This document shows positions 10,501 to 23,768 of a DNA stretch of 64,000 nucleotides, piece by piece (position 1 is the stretch's first letter; each line of letters begins with the position of its first letter). The DNA is from Phylloscopus collybita (lineage: Eukaryota; Chordata; Aves; Passeriformes; Phylloscopidae). A program made the position numbers and the translations under genes. Under the pieces are notes generated by a model, which ran no database searches, had not been told where the DNA came from, and worked only from the letters and a program-made list of their open reading frames with translations. The stretch lies in NCBI GenBank assembly GCA_027886175.1, contig JAJNNQ010000139.1, positions 1,178,001 to 1,242,000 of the forward strand. Direction: 5' to 3'.

Positions 10501-13500
10501 GCATTAGACACGAATAATGGCCCATTTGATGGGAAACCAAAATCTCCACCTCACGTTCCTGATGTCCGTTTCTAGGAGGCTATTGTCACTACAAGGGCAG
10601 ACAAACTTCCGTCTGGTGGTTGATTGCATCGTTGAGATATCCTCATTTTTATGGAATTTCATCAGGTAGAAGCCCATTGGCAGGTAGACAGCATTAGAGA
10701 GGAACGGTGGCCCTTTTCCATGGGAAAACAAAGTCTCCAACCCAGGCTCCTGATGTCAGTTTTTAGTAGGCCTTTGGCATTAAAAGGGCAGACAAACTTC
10801 CATCTGGTGGGAAATTTTGTTTAGGGAGATATCCTCATTTGTATGTAATTTCAGTAGTCATAAGCCCAGGAGACAGCATTAAACACCAAGGTGCCCCTTT
10901 TCCATGGGAAACCAAAGCGTCCTCTCCAGAATCCTGATGTCAGTGTGTAGGAGGCCATTGGCATTACAAGGGCAGACAAACTTTCATCTGGTGGTAGACT
11001 CTATCTGGAAGATATCCTCATTTGTATGGGATTTTACAAGGCATAATCCCAGTGGCAGGCAGACACCATTAGACACGAAAGGTGGCCCATTTCCATGGGA
11101 AACCCAAATCTCCGCGCTCATTGCTGATGTCACTTTGTAGGAGGCCTTTTCCAACATACAGGCAGAAAAACTTCCATCTGGTGGTAGATTGCACCTGGGA
11201 GTTATCCTCATTTCTATGGAATTTTATTGGAATTTTATTACGAAGATCCCCAGTGGCAGGCAGACAGAATTAGACACGAACGGTGGCCCATTTTTATAGG
11301 TAAACCAAAGTCTCCACCCCACATTCCTGATGTCCGTTACTAGGAGGCCTTTGGCACTACAAGGGCAGACAAACTTCCACCTGGTGGTAGATTGCTCCTG
11401 GGAGATATCCTCATTTGTATGGACCTTCAGCAGTCATAACCACAGTGCCAGGCAGACCGCATTAGACAGGAACGGTGGTCATTTTCCTAGGGAAGCCAAA
11501 GTCTCCACACCACGTTCCCGATGTCAGGTTTTAGTAGGCCATTGACAGTACAAGGGCAGAAAAACTTCCGTCTGGTGGTTGATTGCATCGGGAAGATATC
11601 CTCATTTGTATGGAATTTCAGCAGATAGAAGCCCAGTGGCAGGCAGACAGCATTAGACACGAACGGTGGCCCTTTTCCATGGGAAAACAAAGTCTCCAAC
11701 CCAGGCTCCTGATGTCAGTTTGTAGGAGGCTTTTGGCACTACAAGGGCAGACAAACTTCCATCTAGTGGTGGATCGCACCTCGTAGATGTCCTTATTTGT
11801 ATGGAATTTTAGTGGTATTTTAGTACTCAGAAGCCCAGTTGCAGACAGAGAGAATTAAACACGAACGGTGGGCCTTTTCCATAGGAAACCAAAGTCTCCA
11901 GGCCAGGTTCCGAATGTCAGTATAAAGGAGGCCTTTGGCACTGCAAGAGCAGACAAACTAACATCTGGTGGTAGATTGCACCTGGGAGATATCCTCATTT
12001 GTATAGAATTTTAGTGGAATTATAGTACTCAGAATCCCAGTTGCAGACCGACCGCATTAAAAATGAACGGTGGACCTTTTCCGTAGGAAACCAATGTCTC
12101 CAGGCCAGGTTCCGAATGTCAGTTTGAAGGAGGCCTTTGGCACTGCTAGAGCAGACAAACTTCCATCTGGTGGCATATTGCATCTGGGAGATATCCTCAT
12201 TTGTATGGAACTTCAGCAGTCATAACCACAGTGCCAGGCAGACAGCATTAGACAGGAACGGTGGTCCCTTTCCATGGAAAGACAAATTATCCATCCTATG
12301 TTCCTGATGTCAGTTTGAAGGAGGTCTTTGGCAATACAAGGGCAGAGAAACTTCCATCTGGTGTTTGATTGCACCCGGGAGATATTCGCATTTGCATGGA
12401 ATTTTAGTGGAATTTTAGTAGGCAGAATCCCAGCGGCAGGCAGAAAAAATTAGACATGAATAGTGGCCCATTTCCATGGGAAACCAAAGTCTCCACCCCA
12501 GGTTCCTGATGTCATTTTCTAGGAGGCCTCTGGCACTACAAGACGAGACAAACTTCCAACTGGTGGCATATTGCATCTGGGAGATATCCTCATTTGTATG
12601 TAATTTTAGTAGCCATAAGCCCAGTGGCAGGCAGACAGCATTAGACAGGAACCGTGGCCCTTTGCCATGGGAAACCAAAGTCTCTGCCCCAGCTTCTTGA
12701 TGTCATTTTGTAGGAAGCCTTTTGCTCTACAGGGGCAGACAAACTTCCATTTGGTGTTAGATTGCACGTGAGAGACATCTTCAATGGTATGGAATTTTAT
12801 TGTAATTTTAATAGGCAGAATCCTAGTGGCAGGCAAACATCATTAGACATGAACGCTGTCCCATTTCCATGGGAAACCAAAGTCTCCACTCCAGGTTCCT
12901 GATGTCAGTATGTAGGAGGCCTTTGGCACTACAAGGGCAGACAAAGTTCCGTCTGGTGGCATATTGCATCTGGGAGATATCCTCATTTGTATGGAACTTC
13001 AGCAGTCATAACCCCAGTGCCAGGCAGACAGCATTAGACACGAACGGTGGCTTTTTCATGGGAAACCAAAGTCTCCACCGCACATTCCTGATGATAATTT
13101 ATACGAGGCTTTTGGCACTATAAGGGTAGACAAACTTCCAACTGGTGGTAGATTGCACGTGATAGATATCCTCATTTGCATGGAATTTTAGTGGAATTTT
13201 AGTAGGCAGAATCCAAATGATCGGCAGAGAGCATAAAACACAAACGGTGCCTCTTTTTCATGGGACACGAAGGTCTCTACCCCAGTCTTCTGATGTCAGT
13301 TGGTAGGAGGCCTTTGGCACTACAAGGTTAGAAAAACTTCCAATTGGTGGTAGATTGCACCTGGGAGATATCCTCATTTGTATGCAATTTTTGCAGCCAT
13401 AAGCCATGTGACAGGCAGACAGCATTAGACAGGAACGGTGGACCTTTTCCTTGGAAAACCAAAGTCTCCACCCCACGTTCCTGATGTCAGTTTGCAGGAG

Positions 13501-14479
13501 GCCTTTGGACTACAAGGTCTACAAAATTCCATCTCGTTGTATATTCCATCATGGAGATATCCTTATTTGTATGGAATTTTATTGGAATTTTAGTATGCAG
13601 AAGCCGAGTGGCCAGCAGACAGCATCAGAGAAGAACGGTGGCCCTTTTCCATGGAAACCAAAGTTTCCACTCCAGGTTCCTGGTGTCAGTTTGTAGGAGG
13701 CCTTTGGCACTACAAGGGCCGACAAAGTTCCGTCTGGTGGTTGATTGCATCGAGGAGATATCCTCATTTGTATGGAATTTCAGCAGGCAGGAACCCATTG
13801 GCAGGCAGACAGCATTAGACACGAACAATGGACCTTTTCCATGGGAAACCAAAGTCTCCATCTCACGTTCCTGATGTCAGTTTGTAGGAGGCCTTAGGAC
13901 CTACAAGGGCAGACAAACTTCCATCTGGTGGTAGATTGCACCTGGGAGATATCCTCATTTGAATAGAATTTTAGTGGAATTTTAGTAGGCAAACCCCCAG
14001 TGGCAGGCAGACAGCATTAGACACGAACGGTGGTCCATTTCCATGGGAAAACAATGTCTCCACCCCTTGTTCCTGATGTCAGTTTTTAGGAGTCCTTTGG
14101 CACTACAAGGGCAGACAAACTTCCAACTGGTGGTAGATTCCGTGTGGGAGATATCCTCATTTGTGAGGAACTTCAGCAGTCATAACCACAGTGCCAGGCA
14201 GACAGCATTAGACAGGAACGGTGGCCCTTTTCCATGGAAAAACAAATTATCCATACGATGTTCCTGATGTCAGTTTGAAGGAGGCTTTTGGCACTACAAG
14301 GGCAGACACACTTCCATCTGGTGGTTGATTGCATCGGGGCGATATCCTCATTTGTGAGGAATTTCAACAGGCATAACCCCAGTGACAGGTAGACAGCATT
14401 AGACACAAAGAGTGGCCCTTTTCCATGGGAAACCAAAATCTCCACCCCATGTTGCAAATGTCACTTTGTTGGAGGCGTT
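7511..14479 (+). repeat. 191/202-bp satellite, block A
   Basis: Start of the second satellite. The conserved monomer core runs through CCATGGGAAACCAAAGTC, then CCTGATGTCAGTTTGTAGG, GGCAGACAAACTTCC, GGGAGATATCCTCATTTG and GCATTAGACACGAACGGTGG. CATGGGA marks in successive monomers fall at 7602, 7793, 7995, 8197, 8388, 8590, 8782, 8973 and 9164, giving steps of 191 or 202 bp. Long monomers carry GGAATTTTAGT twice in a row and short ones carry it once. 7.5-9.9 kb is a diverged copy of 18.9-21.2 kb (offset 11346). Later parts match at offsets 11157-11163 and 10961, so monomers were gained or lost since the copy was made. No gene is present. Confidence 0.95.
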
Positions 14480-16837
14480 TTCCAATATAAGGGCAGAGAA
14501 ACTTCCATCTGGTTGTAGATTGCACCTGGGAGATATCCTCATTTCTATGGAATTTTAGTGGAATGTTAGTAGGCAGAATCCCAGCGGAAGGCAGAGAGAA
14601 TTAGACAGGAACAGTGGCCCGTTTCCTAGGGAAACCAAAGTCTCCATCCCACATTCCTGATGTCAGGTTGTCGGAGGACTTTGGCATTAAACGGGCAGAC
14701 AAACTTCCATCTGGTGGGAAATTGCATTTGGGAGATATCCTCATTTGTAGGGAATTTTTGTAGGCATATGCCCACTGGCAGGCAGACAGCATTAAACACC
14801 AAGGGTGGCCCTTTTCCATGGGAAACCAAAGCGTCCTTTCCAGATTCCTGATGTCAATTTGTAGGAGGCCGTTGGCATTACAAGGGCAGACAAACTTTCA
14901 ACTGGTGGTAGACTCCATCTGGGAGATATCCTCATTTGTATGGGATTTTACTAGGCATAAGCCCAGTGGCAGGCACATAGCATTATACACAAACGGTGGC
15001 CCATTTCCATGGGAAACCAAAGTCTCCACCGCACGTTCCTGATGTCAGTTTGTAAGAAGCCTTTGGCTCTAAATGGGCACACAAACTTCCATCTGGTGGT
15101 AGATTGCACCTGGGAGACATCCTCATTTGTATGGAATTTTAGTGGAATTTTAATAGGCAGAACCCTAGTGGCAGGCACACATCATTAGACACGAACGCTG
15201 GCCCATTTCCATGGGAAAACAAAGTCTCCAACCCACGTTCCTGATGTCTGTTTTAGGAGGCCTCTGGCACTACAAGTGGAGACAAACTTCCAACTGCTGG
15301 CATATTGCATCTGGGAGATATCTTCATTTGTGAGGAATTTCAGCAGGCATAACCCCAGTGACAGGCAGACAGCATTAGACACGAACAATGGACCTTTTCC
15401 ATGGGAAACCAAAACCTCCACCCCACGTTGCTGATGTCACTTTGTAGGAGGTGTTTTCTAATATAAGGGCAGAGAAACTTCCATCTGGTGGTAGATTGCA
15501 CCTGGGAGATATCCTCATTTCTATGGAATTTTAGTGGAATTTTAGTAGGAAGAAGCCCAGTGGCAGGCACATAGCATTAGACACAAACGGTGGCCCATTT
15601 CCATGGGAGAAGAAAGTCTCCAACCCACGTTCCTGATTTCAGTTTTTAGGAGGCGTTTGGAACTACAAGGGCAGAGAAACTTCCATCTGGTTGTAGATTG
15701 CACCTGGGAGATATCCACATTTCTATGGAATTTTAGTGGAATGTTAGTAGGCAGAATCCCAGCGGAAGGCAGAGAGAATTAGACAGGAACAGTGGCCCGT
15801 TTCCTAGGGAAACCAAAGTCTCCATCCCACATTCCTGATGTCAGGTTGTCGGAGGACTTTGGCATTAAACGGGCAGACAAACTTCCATCTGGTGGGAAAT
15901 TGCATTTGGGAGATATCCTCATTTGTAGGGAATTTTAGTAGGCATATGCCCACTGGCAGGCAGACAGCATTAAACACCAAGGGTGGCCCTTTTCCATGGG
16001 AAACCAAAGCGTCCTTTCCAGATTCCTGATGTCAATTTGTAGGAGGCCGTTGGCATTACAAGGGCAGACAAACTTTCAACTGGTGGTAGACTCCATCTGG
16101 GAGATATCCTCATTTGTATGGGATTTTACTAGGCATAAGCCCAGTGGCAGGCACATAGCATTATACACAAACGGTGGCCCATTTCCATGGGAAACCAAAG
16201 TCTCCACCGCACGTTCCTGATGTCAGTTTGTAAGAAGCCTTTGGCTCTAAATGGGCACACAAACTTCCATCTGGTGGTAGATTGCACCTGGGAGACATCC
16301 TCATTTGTATGGAATTTTAGTGGAATTTTAATAGGCAGAACCCTAGTGGCAGGCACACATCATTAGACACGAACGCTGGCCCATTTCCATGGGAAAACAA
16401 AGTCTCCAACCCACGTTCCTGATGTCTGTTTTTAGGAGGCCTCTGGCACTACAAGTGGAGACAAACTTCCAACTGCTGGCATATTGCATCTGGGAGATAT
16501 CTTCATTTGTGAGGAATTTCAGCAGGCATAACCCCAGTGACAGGCAGACAGCATTAGACACGAACAATGGACCTTTTCCATGGGAAACCAAAACCTCCAC
16601 CCCACGTTGCTGATGTCACTTTGTAGGAGGTGTTTTCTAATATAAGGGCAGAGAAACTTCCATCTGGTGGTAGATTGCACCTGGGAGATATCCTCATTTC
16701 TATGGAATTTTAGTGGAATTTTAGTAGGAAGAAGCCCAGTGGCAGGCACATAGCATTAGACACAAACGGTGGCCCATTTCCATGGGAGAAGAAAGTCTCC
16801 AACCCACGTTCCTGATTTCAGTTTTTAGGAGGCGTTT
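14480..16837 (+). repeat. Tandem duplication of a 1178-bp six-monomer block
   Basis: 14480-15657 is repeated directly as 15658-16837 at an offset of 1178 bp, becoming 1179 after a one-base T insertion near 16426. By eye only about three differences separate the copies, such as CCTCATTT versus CCACATTT near 14540/15718. Six monomers, three short and three long, add up to this length. This is among the youngest events in the array. Confidence 0.9.
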
Positions 16838-18870
16838 GGAACTACAAGGGCAGACAAACTTCCGTCTGGTTATAGATTGCACCTGGGAGATATCCTCATT
16901 TGTGTAGAATTTTAGTGGAATTTTAGTAGGCATAAGCCCAGTGGCTGGCAGGCAGCATTAGCCGCAAACGGTGGCCCATTACCTTGGGAAACCAAAGTGT
17001 CCACCCCACGTTCCTGATGTCAGTTTTTACGAGGCCTTTGGCACAAGGAGGGCAAACAAACGTCCACCTGGTGGTAGATTGCACCTGGGAGATATCCTCA
17101 TTTGTATTGAACTTCAGCAGTCATAACCACAGTGCCAGGCAGACAGCATTAGACAGGAACGGTGGTCCTTTTCAATGGGAAACCAAAGTCTCCGTCCCAG
17201 GTTCCTGATGTCAATTTGTAGGAAGCCTTTGGCTCTACAGGGGCAGACAAACTTCCATCTGGTGGTAGATTGCACATGGGAGACATCCTCATTTGTATGG
17301 AATTTTAGTGGAATTTTAATAGGCAGAAGCCTCGTGGCAGGCACACATCATTAGACACGAACGCTGGCCCATTTCCATGGGAAACCAAAGTTTCCAATCC
17401 AGGATCCTGATGTCAGTTTGAAGGAGGCGTTTGGCACTAGAAGGGCAGACAAAGTTCCGTCTGGTGGTTGATTGCATCGAGGAGATATCCTCATTTGTAT
17501 GGAATTTCAGCAGGCAGAAGCCCAGTGGCACGCAGACAGCATTAGACATGAACAATGGACCTTTTCCATGGGAAACCAAAGTCTCCACCTCACGTTCCTG
17601 ATGTCAGTTTGTAGGAGGCCTTTGGAACTACAAGGGCAGACAAACTTCCATCTGGTGGTAGATTGCACCTGGGAGATATCCTCATTTGTATAGAATTTTA
17701 GTGGAATTTTAGTAGGCAGAAGTCCAGCGGCAGGCAGACAGCATTACACACGAACGCTGGCCAATATCCATGGGAAACCAAAGTCTCCAACCCAGGCTCC
17801 TCATGTCAGTTTGTAGGAGGCCTTTGGCATTAAAAGGGCAGACAAACTTCCATCTGGTGGTTGATTGCATCGGCGAGATATGCTCATTTGTATGGGATTT
17901 CAGAAGGCAGAAGTCAAGTGGCACGCAGACAGCATTGGACACGAACAGTGGCCCATTTCCATGGGAAACCAAAATCTCCACCCCACGTTGCTGATGTCTC
18001 ATTGTAGGAGGCGTTTTCCAATATAAGGGCAGAAAAACTTCCATCTGGTTGTAGATTGCACCTGGGAGATATCCTCATTTCTATGGAATTTTAGTGGAAT
18101 TTTAGTAGGAAGAAACCCAGTGGCAGGCAGACAGCATTAGACACGAACAATGGCCCATTTCTATGGGAAACCAAAGCCTGCACTCCGGGTTCCGGGTGTC
18201 ATTTTGTAGGAGGCCTTTGACACTACAAGGGCAGACAAAGTTCCGTCTTGTGTTTGATTGAATCGAGGAGATACCCTCATTTGTATGGAATTTCAGCAGG
18301 CAGAAGCCCAGTGGCAGGCAGACAGCATTAGACAGGAACGGTGGTCCTTTTCCATGGGAAAGCAAAATCTCCACCCCAGGTTCCTGATGGCAGTTTGTAG
18401 GAGGCCTTTGGAAACACAAGGGCAGAGAATCTTCCATCTGCTGTTAGATTGCACCTGGGAGATATACTCATTTGTATGGAATTTTAGTGGAATATTAGTA
18501 GACAGAATCCCAGCTGAAGGTAGACAGAATTAGACATGAATAGTGGCTCATTTCCATGGGAAACCAAAGTCTCCACCCCAGGTTCCTCATGTCATTTTCT
18601 AGGAGGCCTCTTGCACTACAGGAGGAGACAAAGTTCCAATTGGTGGCATATTGCATCTAGGACATATCCTCATTTGTATGTAATTTTAATAACCATAAGC
18701 CCAGTGGCAGGCAGACAGTATTAGACGCGAACGGTGGCCCTTTTCCATGGGAAACCAAAGTCTCCGCCTCAGGTTCTTGATGTCAATTTGTAGGAAGCCT
18801 TTGGCTCTTCAGGGGCAGACAAACTTCCATCTGGTGGTAGATTGCACCTGGGAGACATCCTCATTTGTAT
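16838..18870 (+). repeat. 191/202-bp satellite, block preceding block B
   Basis: About ten monomers in the same orientation. 17.1-17.7 kb matches 23.57-24.15 kb (offset 6453, about 33 monomers). 17.7-18.4 kb matches 28.7-29.3 kb and 32.2-32.8 kb. It therefore shares ancestry with the modules downstream of block B. No gene or inserted element was seen. Confidence 0.9.
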
Positions 18871-21800
18871 AGAATTTTAGTGAATTTTAGTCGGCATAAG
18901 CCCAGTGTCTCGCAGACAGCATTAGACACGAACTGTGGTCCATTTCCTTGGGAAACCAAAGTCTCCATCTCACGTGCCTGATGTCAGTTTGTAGGAGGCC
19001 TTTGGCACTAAAAGGGCAGATAAACTTCCAACTGGTGGTAGATTCCGTGCGGGAGATATCCTCATTTGTGAGGAATTTCAGCAGGCATAACCCCAGTGGC
19101 AGGCAGACAGCATTAGACACAAACGGTGGTCCTTTTCCATGGGAAACCGAAGTCTCTACCCCACGTTCCTGATATTAGTTTGTAAGAGGCCTTTGGAAGT
19201 ACAAGGGCAGAAAAACTTCCATCTGGTGGTAGATTGCACCTGGGAGATATCCTCATTTTTATGGAATTTCAGTGGTATTAAAGTAGGCAGAAATCCAGCG
19301 GCAGGCAGACTGCTTTACACACGAACGCTGGCCCATATCCATGGGAAACCAAAGTGTCCACTCCAGGCTCCTCATGTCAGTTTATAGAAGGCCTTTGGAA
19401 ATACAAGGGCAGAAAAACTTATATCTGGCGGTAGACTGCACCCAGGAGATGTCTTCATTTGTATGGAATTTCAGTGGAATTTTCATAGGTAGAAGCCCAA
19501 TGGCCGACAGACATTATTAGACACGAACGGTGGCCCATTTCCATGAGAAACCAAAGTCTTCACCCCAGGTTCCTGATGTCAGTTTTAAGGAGGCCTTTGG
19601 CACTAGAAAAGCAAACAGACTTCCAACTGCTGGGAGATTCCATCTGGGAAATATCCTCATTTGTGAGGAATTTCAGTAGGCATAAGTCCAGTGGCAGGCA
19701 GACAGCATTAGACACGAACAGTGGCCCTTTTCCATGGGAAACCAAAATCTCCACCCCATGTTGCTGATGTCACTTTGTAGGAGGCGTTTTCCAATATAAG
19801 GGCAGAGAAACTTCCATCTGGTTGTAGATTGCACCTGGGAGATATCCTCATTTCTATGGAGTTTTATTGGAATTTTAGTAGGAAGAAGCACAGTGGCAGG
19901 CAGACAGCATTAGACACGAACAATGGCCCATTTTTATGGGAAACCAAAATCTCCACCCCACGTTCCGGATGTCCGTTTCTAGGAGGCCTTTGACACTACA
20001 AAGGTAGACAAACTTCCGTCTGGTGGTTGATTGCATCGGGGAGATATCCTCATTTGTATGGAACTTCAGCAGGTAGAAGCCCAGTGGCAGGCAGACAGCA
20101 TTAGACATGAACGGTGGCCCTTTTCCCATGGGCAGCCAAAGTCTCCAAGCCACGTTCCTGATGTCAGGTTTTAGGAGGCCTTTGGCAGTACAAGGGCAAA
20201 CAAACTTCCGTCTGGTGGCTGATTGCATCGGGGAGATATCCTCATTTGTATGGAATTTCAGCAGGTAAAAGCCCAGTGGCAGGCAGACAGCATTAGACAC
20301 GAACGGTGGCCCTTTTCCATGGGAAAACAAAGTCTCCAACCCAGGCTCCTGATGTCAGTTTGTAGGAGGCCTTTGGCATAAAAAGGGCAGACAAACTTCC
20401 ATCTGGTGGGAAATTGCATTTGGGAGATATCCTCATTTGTAGGGAATTTTGGTAGGCTTCTGCCCACTGGCAGGCAGACAGCATTAGACACGAACAGTGG
20501 CCCCTTTCCATGGAAAAACAAATTATCCATCCTATGTTCCTGATGTCAGTTTTTAGGAGGCTTTTGGCACTGCAAGGGCTGACAAACTTCCACCTGGTGG
20601 TAGATTGCACCTGGGAGATATCCTCATTTTTATGGAATTTTAGTGGTATTTTAGTACTCAGAAGCCTAATGGCAGACGGACAGCATTAAACATGAATGGT
20701 GGGCCTTTTCTATAGGAAACCAAAGTCTCCAGGTGAGGTTCCGAATGTCAGTTTGAAGGAAGCCTTTGGCACTGCAAGAGCAGACAAATTTCCATCTGGT
20801 GGCATATTGCGTCTGGGAGATATCCTCATTTGTATGTAATTTCAGTAGTCATAAGTCAGTGGCAAGGAGACAGCATTAAACACCAAGGGTGGCCCTTTTC
20901 CATGGGAAACCAAAGCGTCCTCTCCAGGTTCCTGATGTCAGTTTGGAGGAGGCCGTTGCATTACAAGGGCAGACAAACTTTCAACTGGTGGTAGACTCCA
21001 TCTGGGAGATATCCTCATTTTTATGGAATTTTACTAGGCATACGCCCAGTGGCAGGCACATAGCATTAGACAAAAAGGGTGGCCCATTTCCATGGGAAAA
21101 CAAAGTCTCCACCGCACGTTCCTGATGTCAATTTTTAGGAGGCCTTTGGCACTTCAAGGGCAGACAAACTTCCACCTGGTGGTAGATTGCACCTGGGACT
21201 TATCAGCATTTGTATGGAACTGCAGCAGTCATAACCACAGTGCCAGGCAGACAGCATTAGACACGAACGGTGGCCCTTTTCCATGGGAAACCAAAGTCTA
21301 CGCCCCAGGTTCCTGATGTTAATTTGTAGGAAGCCTTTAACACTACAAGGGCAGACAAACTTCCATCTGGTGGTAGATTGCACCTGGGAGGTATCCTCAT
21401 TTGTATGGAATTTTAGTGGAATTTTAGTAGGCATAAGCCCAGTATCTGGCAGACAGCATTACACACGAACAGTGGCCCTTTTCCATGGGAAACCAAAATC
21501 TCCACCCCATGTTGCTGATGTCACTTTGTAGGAGACGTTTTCCAATATAAGGGCAGAGAAACTTCCATCTGGTTGTAGATTGCACCTGGGAGATATCCTC
21601 ATTTTTATGGAGTTTTAGTGGAATTTTAGTAGGAAGAAACCCCGTGGCAGGCAGACAGCATTAGACAAGAAAAATGGCCCATTTGATGGAAAACCAAAGT
21701 CTCCACCCCTCGTTCCTTTTGTCCGTTTCTAGGAGGCCTTTGGCACTAGAAGGGCAGACAAACTTCCGTCTGGTGGTTGATTGCATCGTTGAGATATCCT

Positions 21801-23768
21801 CATTTTTATGGAATTTCATCAGGTAGAAGCCCAGTGGCAGGCAGACAGCATTAGAGAGGAACGGTGGCCCTTTTCCATGGGAAAACAAAGTCTCCAACCA
21901 GGCTCCTGATGTCAGTTTTTAGTAGGCCTTTGGCATTAAATGGGCAGACAAACTTCCATCTGGTGGGAAATTTTGTTAGGGAGATATCCTCATTTGTATG
22001 TAATTTCAGTAGTCATAAGCCCAGTGGCAAGGAGACAGCATTAAACAACAAGGGTGCCCCTTTTCCATGGGAAACCAAAGCCTCCTTTCCAGAATCCTGA
22101 TGTCAGTTTGTAGGAGGCCTTTGGCATTACAAGGGCAGACAAACTTTCATCTGGTGGTAGACTCTATCTGGGAGATATCCTCATTTGTACGGGATTTTAC
22201 TAGGCATAATCCCAGTGGCAGTCACATAGCATTAGACACAAACGGTGGCCCATTTCCATGGGAAAACAAAGTCTCCACCCCACGTTCCTGATGTCAATTT
22301 ATAGAAGGCGTTTGGAACTACAAGGGCAGAAAAACTTCCATCTGGTGGTAGATTGCACCTGGGAGATATCCTCATTTCTCTGGAATTTTATTGGAATTTT
22401 ATTACGAAGATCCCCAGTGGCAGGCAGACAGCTTTAGACACGAACGGTGGCCCATTTTTATGGGAAACCAAAGTCTCCACCCCACGTTCCTGATGTCCGT
22501 TACTAGGAGGCCTTCGGCAGTACAAGGGTAGACAAACTTCCACCTGGTGGTAGATTGCTCCTGGGAGATATCCTCATTTGTATGGACCTTCAGCAGTCAT
22601 AACCACAGTGCCAGGCAGACAGCATTAGACAGGAACGGTGGTCCTTTTCCAAGGGAAACCAAAGTCTCCACACCACGTTCCCGATGTCAGGTTTTAGTAG
22701 GCCATTGACAGTACAAGGGCAGAAAAACTTCCGTCTGGTGGTTGATTGCATCGGGAAGATATCCACATTTGTATGGAATTTCAGCAGATAGAAGCCCAGT
22801 GGCAGGCAGACAGCACTAGACACGAACGGTGGCCCTTTTCCATGGGAAAACAAAGTCTCCAACCCAGGCTCCTGATGTCAGTTTGTAGGAGGCCTTTGGC
22901 ACTACAAGGGCAGACAAACCTCCATCTAGTGGTGGATCGCACCTCGTAGATGTCCTTATTTGTATGGAATTTTAGAGGTATTTTAGTACTCAGAAGCCCA
23001 GTTGCAGACAGAGAGCATTAAACATGAACGGTGGGCCTTTTCCATAGGAAAACAAAGTCTCCAAGCCAGGTTCCGAATGTCAGTATAAAGGAGGCCTTTG
23101 GCACTGCAAGAGCAGACAAACTTCCATCTGGTGGCATATTGCATCTGGGAGATATCCTCATTTGTATGGAACTTCAGCAGTCATAACCACAGTGCCAGGC
23201 AGACAGCATTAGACAGGAACGGTGGTCCTTTTCCATGGGAAACCAAAGTCTCCACCCTAGGTTTCTGATGGCAGTTTGTAGGAGGCCTTTGGAAACATAA
23301 GGGCAGAGAAACTTCCATCTGGTGTTAGTTTGCACCTGGGAGATATAAGCATTTGAATGGAATTTTAGAGGAATTTTAGTAGGCAGAATCCCAGCGGCAG
23401 GCAGACAGAATTAGACATCAATAGTGGCCCATTTCCATGGGAAAGCAAAGTCTCCACCCCAGGTTCCTGATGTCATTTTCTAGGAGGCCTCTGGCACTAC
23501 AAGACGAGACAAACTTCCAACTGGTGGCATATTGCATCTGGGAGATATCCTCATTTGTATGTAATTTTAGTAGGCATAAGCCCAGTGGCAGGCAGACAGC
23601 ATTAGACAGGAACGGTGCCCCTTTTCAATGGGAAACCAAAGTCTCCGCCCCAGGTTCCTGATGTCAATTTGTGGGAAGCCTTTGGCTCTACAGGGGCAGA
23701 CAAACTTCCATCTGGTTGTAGATTGCACATGGGAGACATCCTCATTTGTATGGAATTTTATTGGAATT
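18871..23768 (+). repeat. 191/202-bp satellite, block B
   Basis: About 25 monomers. It is nearly identical to block C, at an offset of 14087 for 18.95-19.9 kb, 13895 near 20.3 kb and 13313 from 21.3 kb on. The two steps mean block C lacks 192 bp (one monomer) and 582 bp (three monomers) relative to B. It is also a more diverged relative of block A. No gene is present. Confidence 0.92.
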
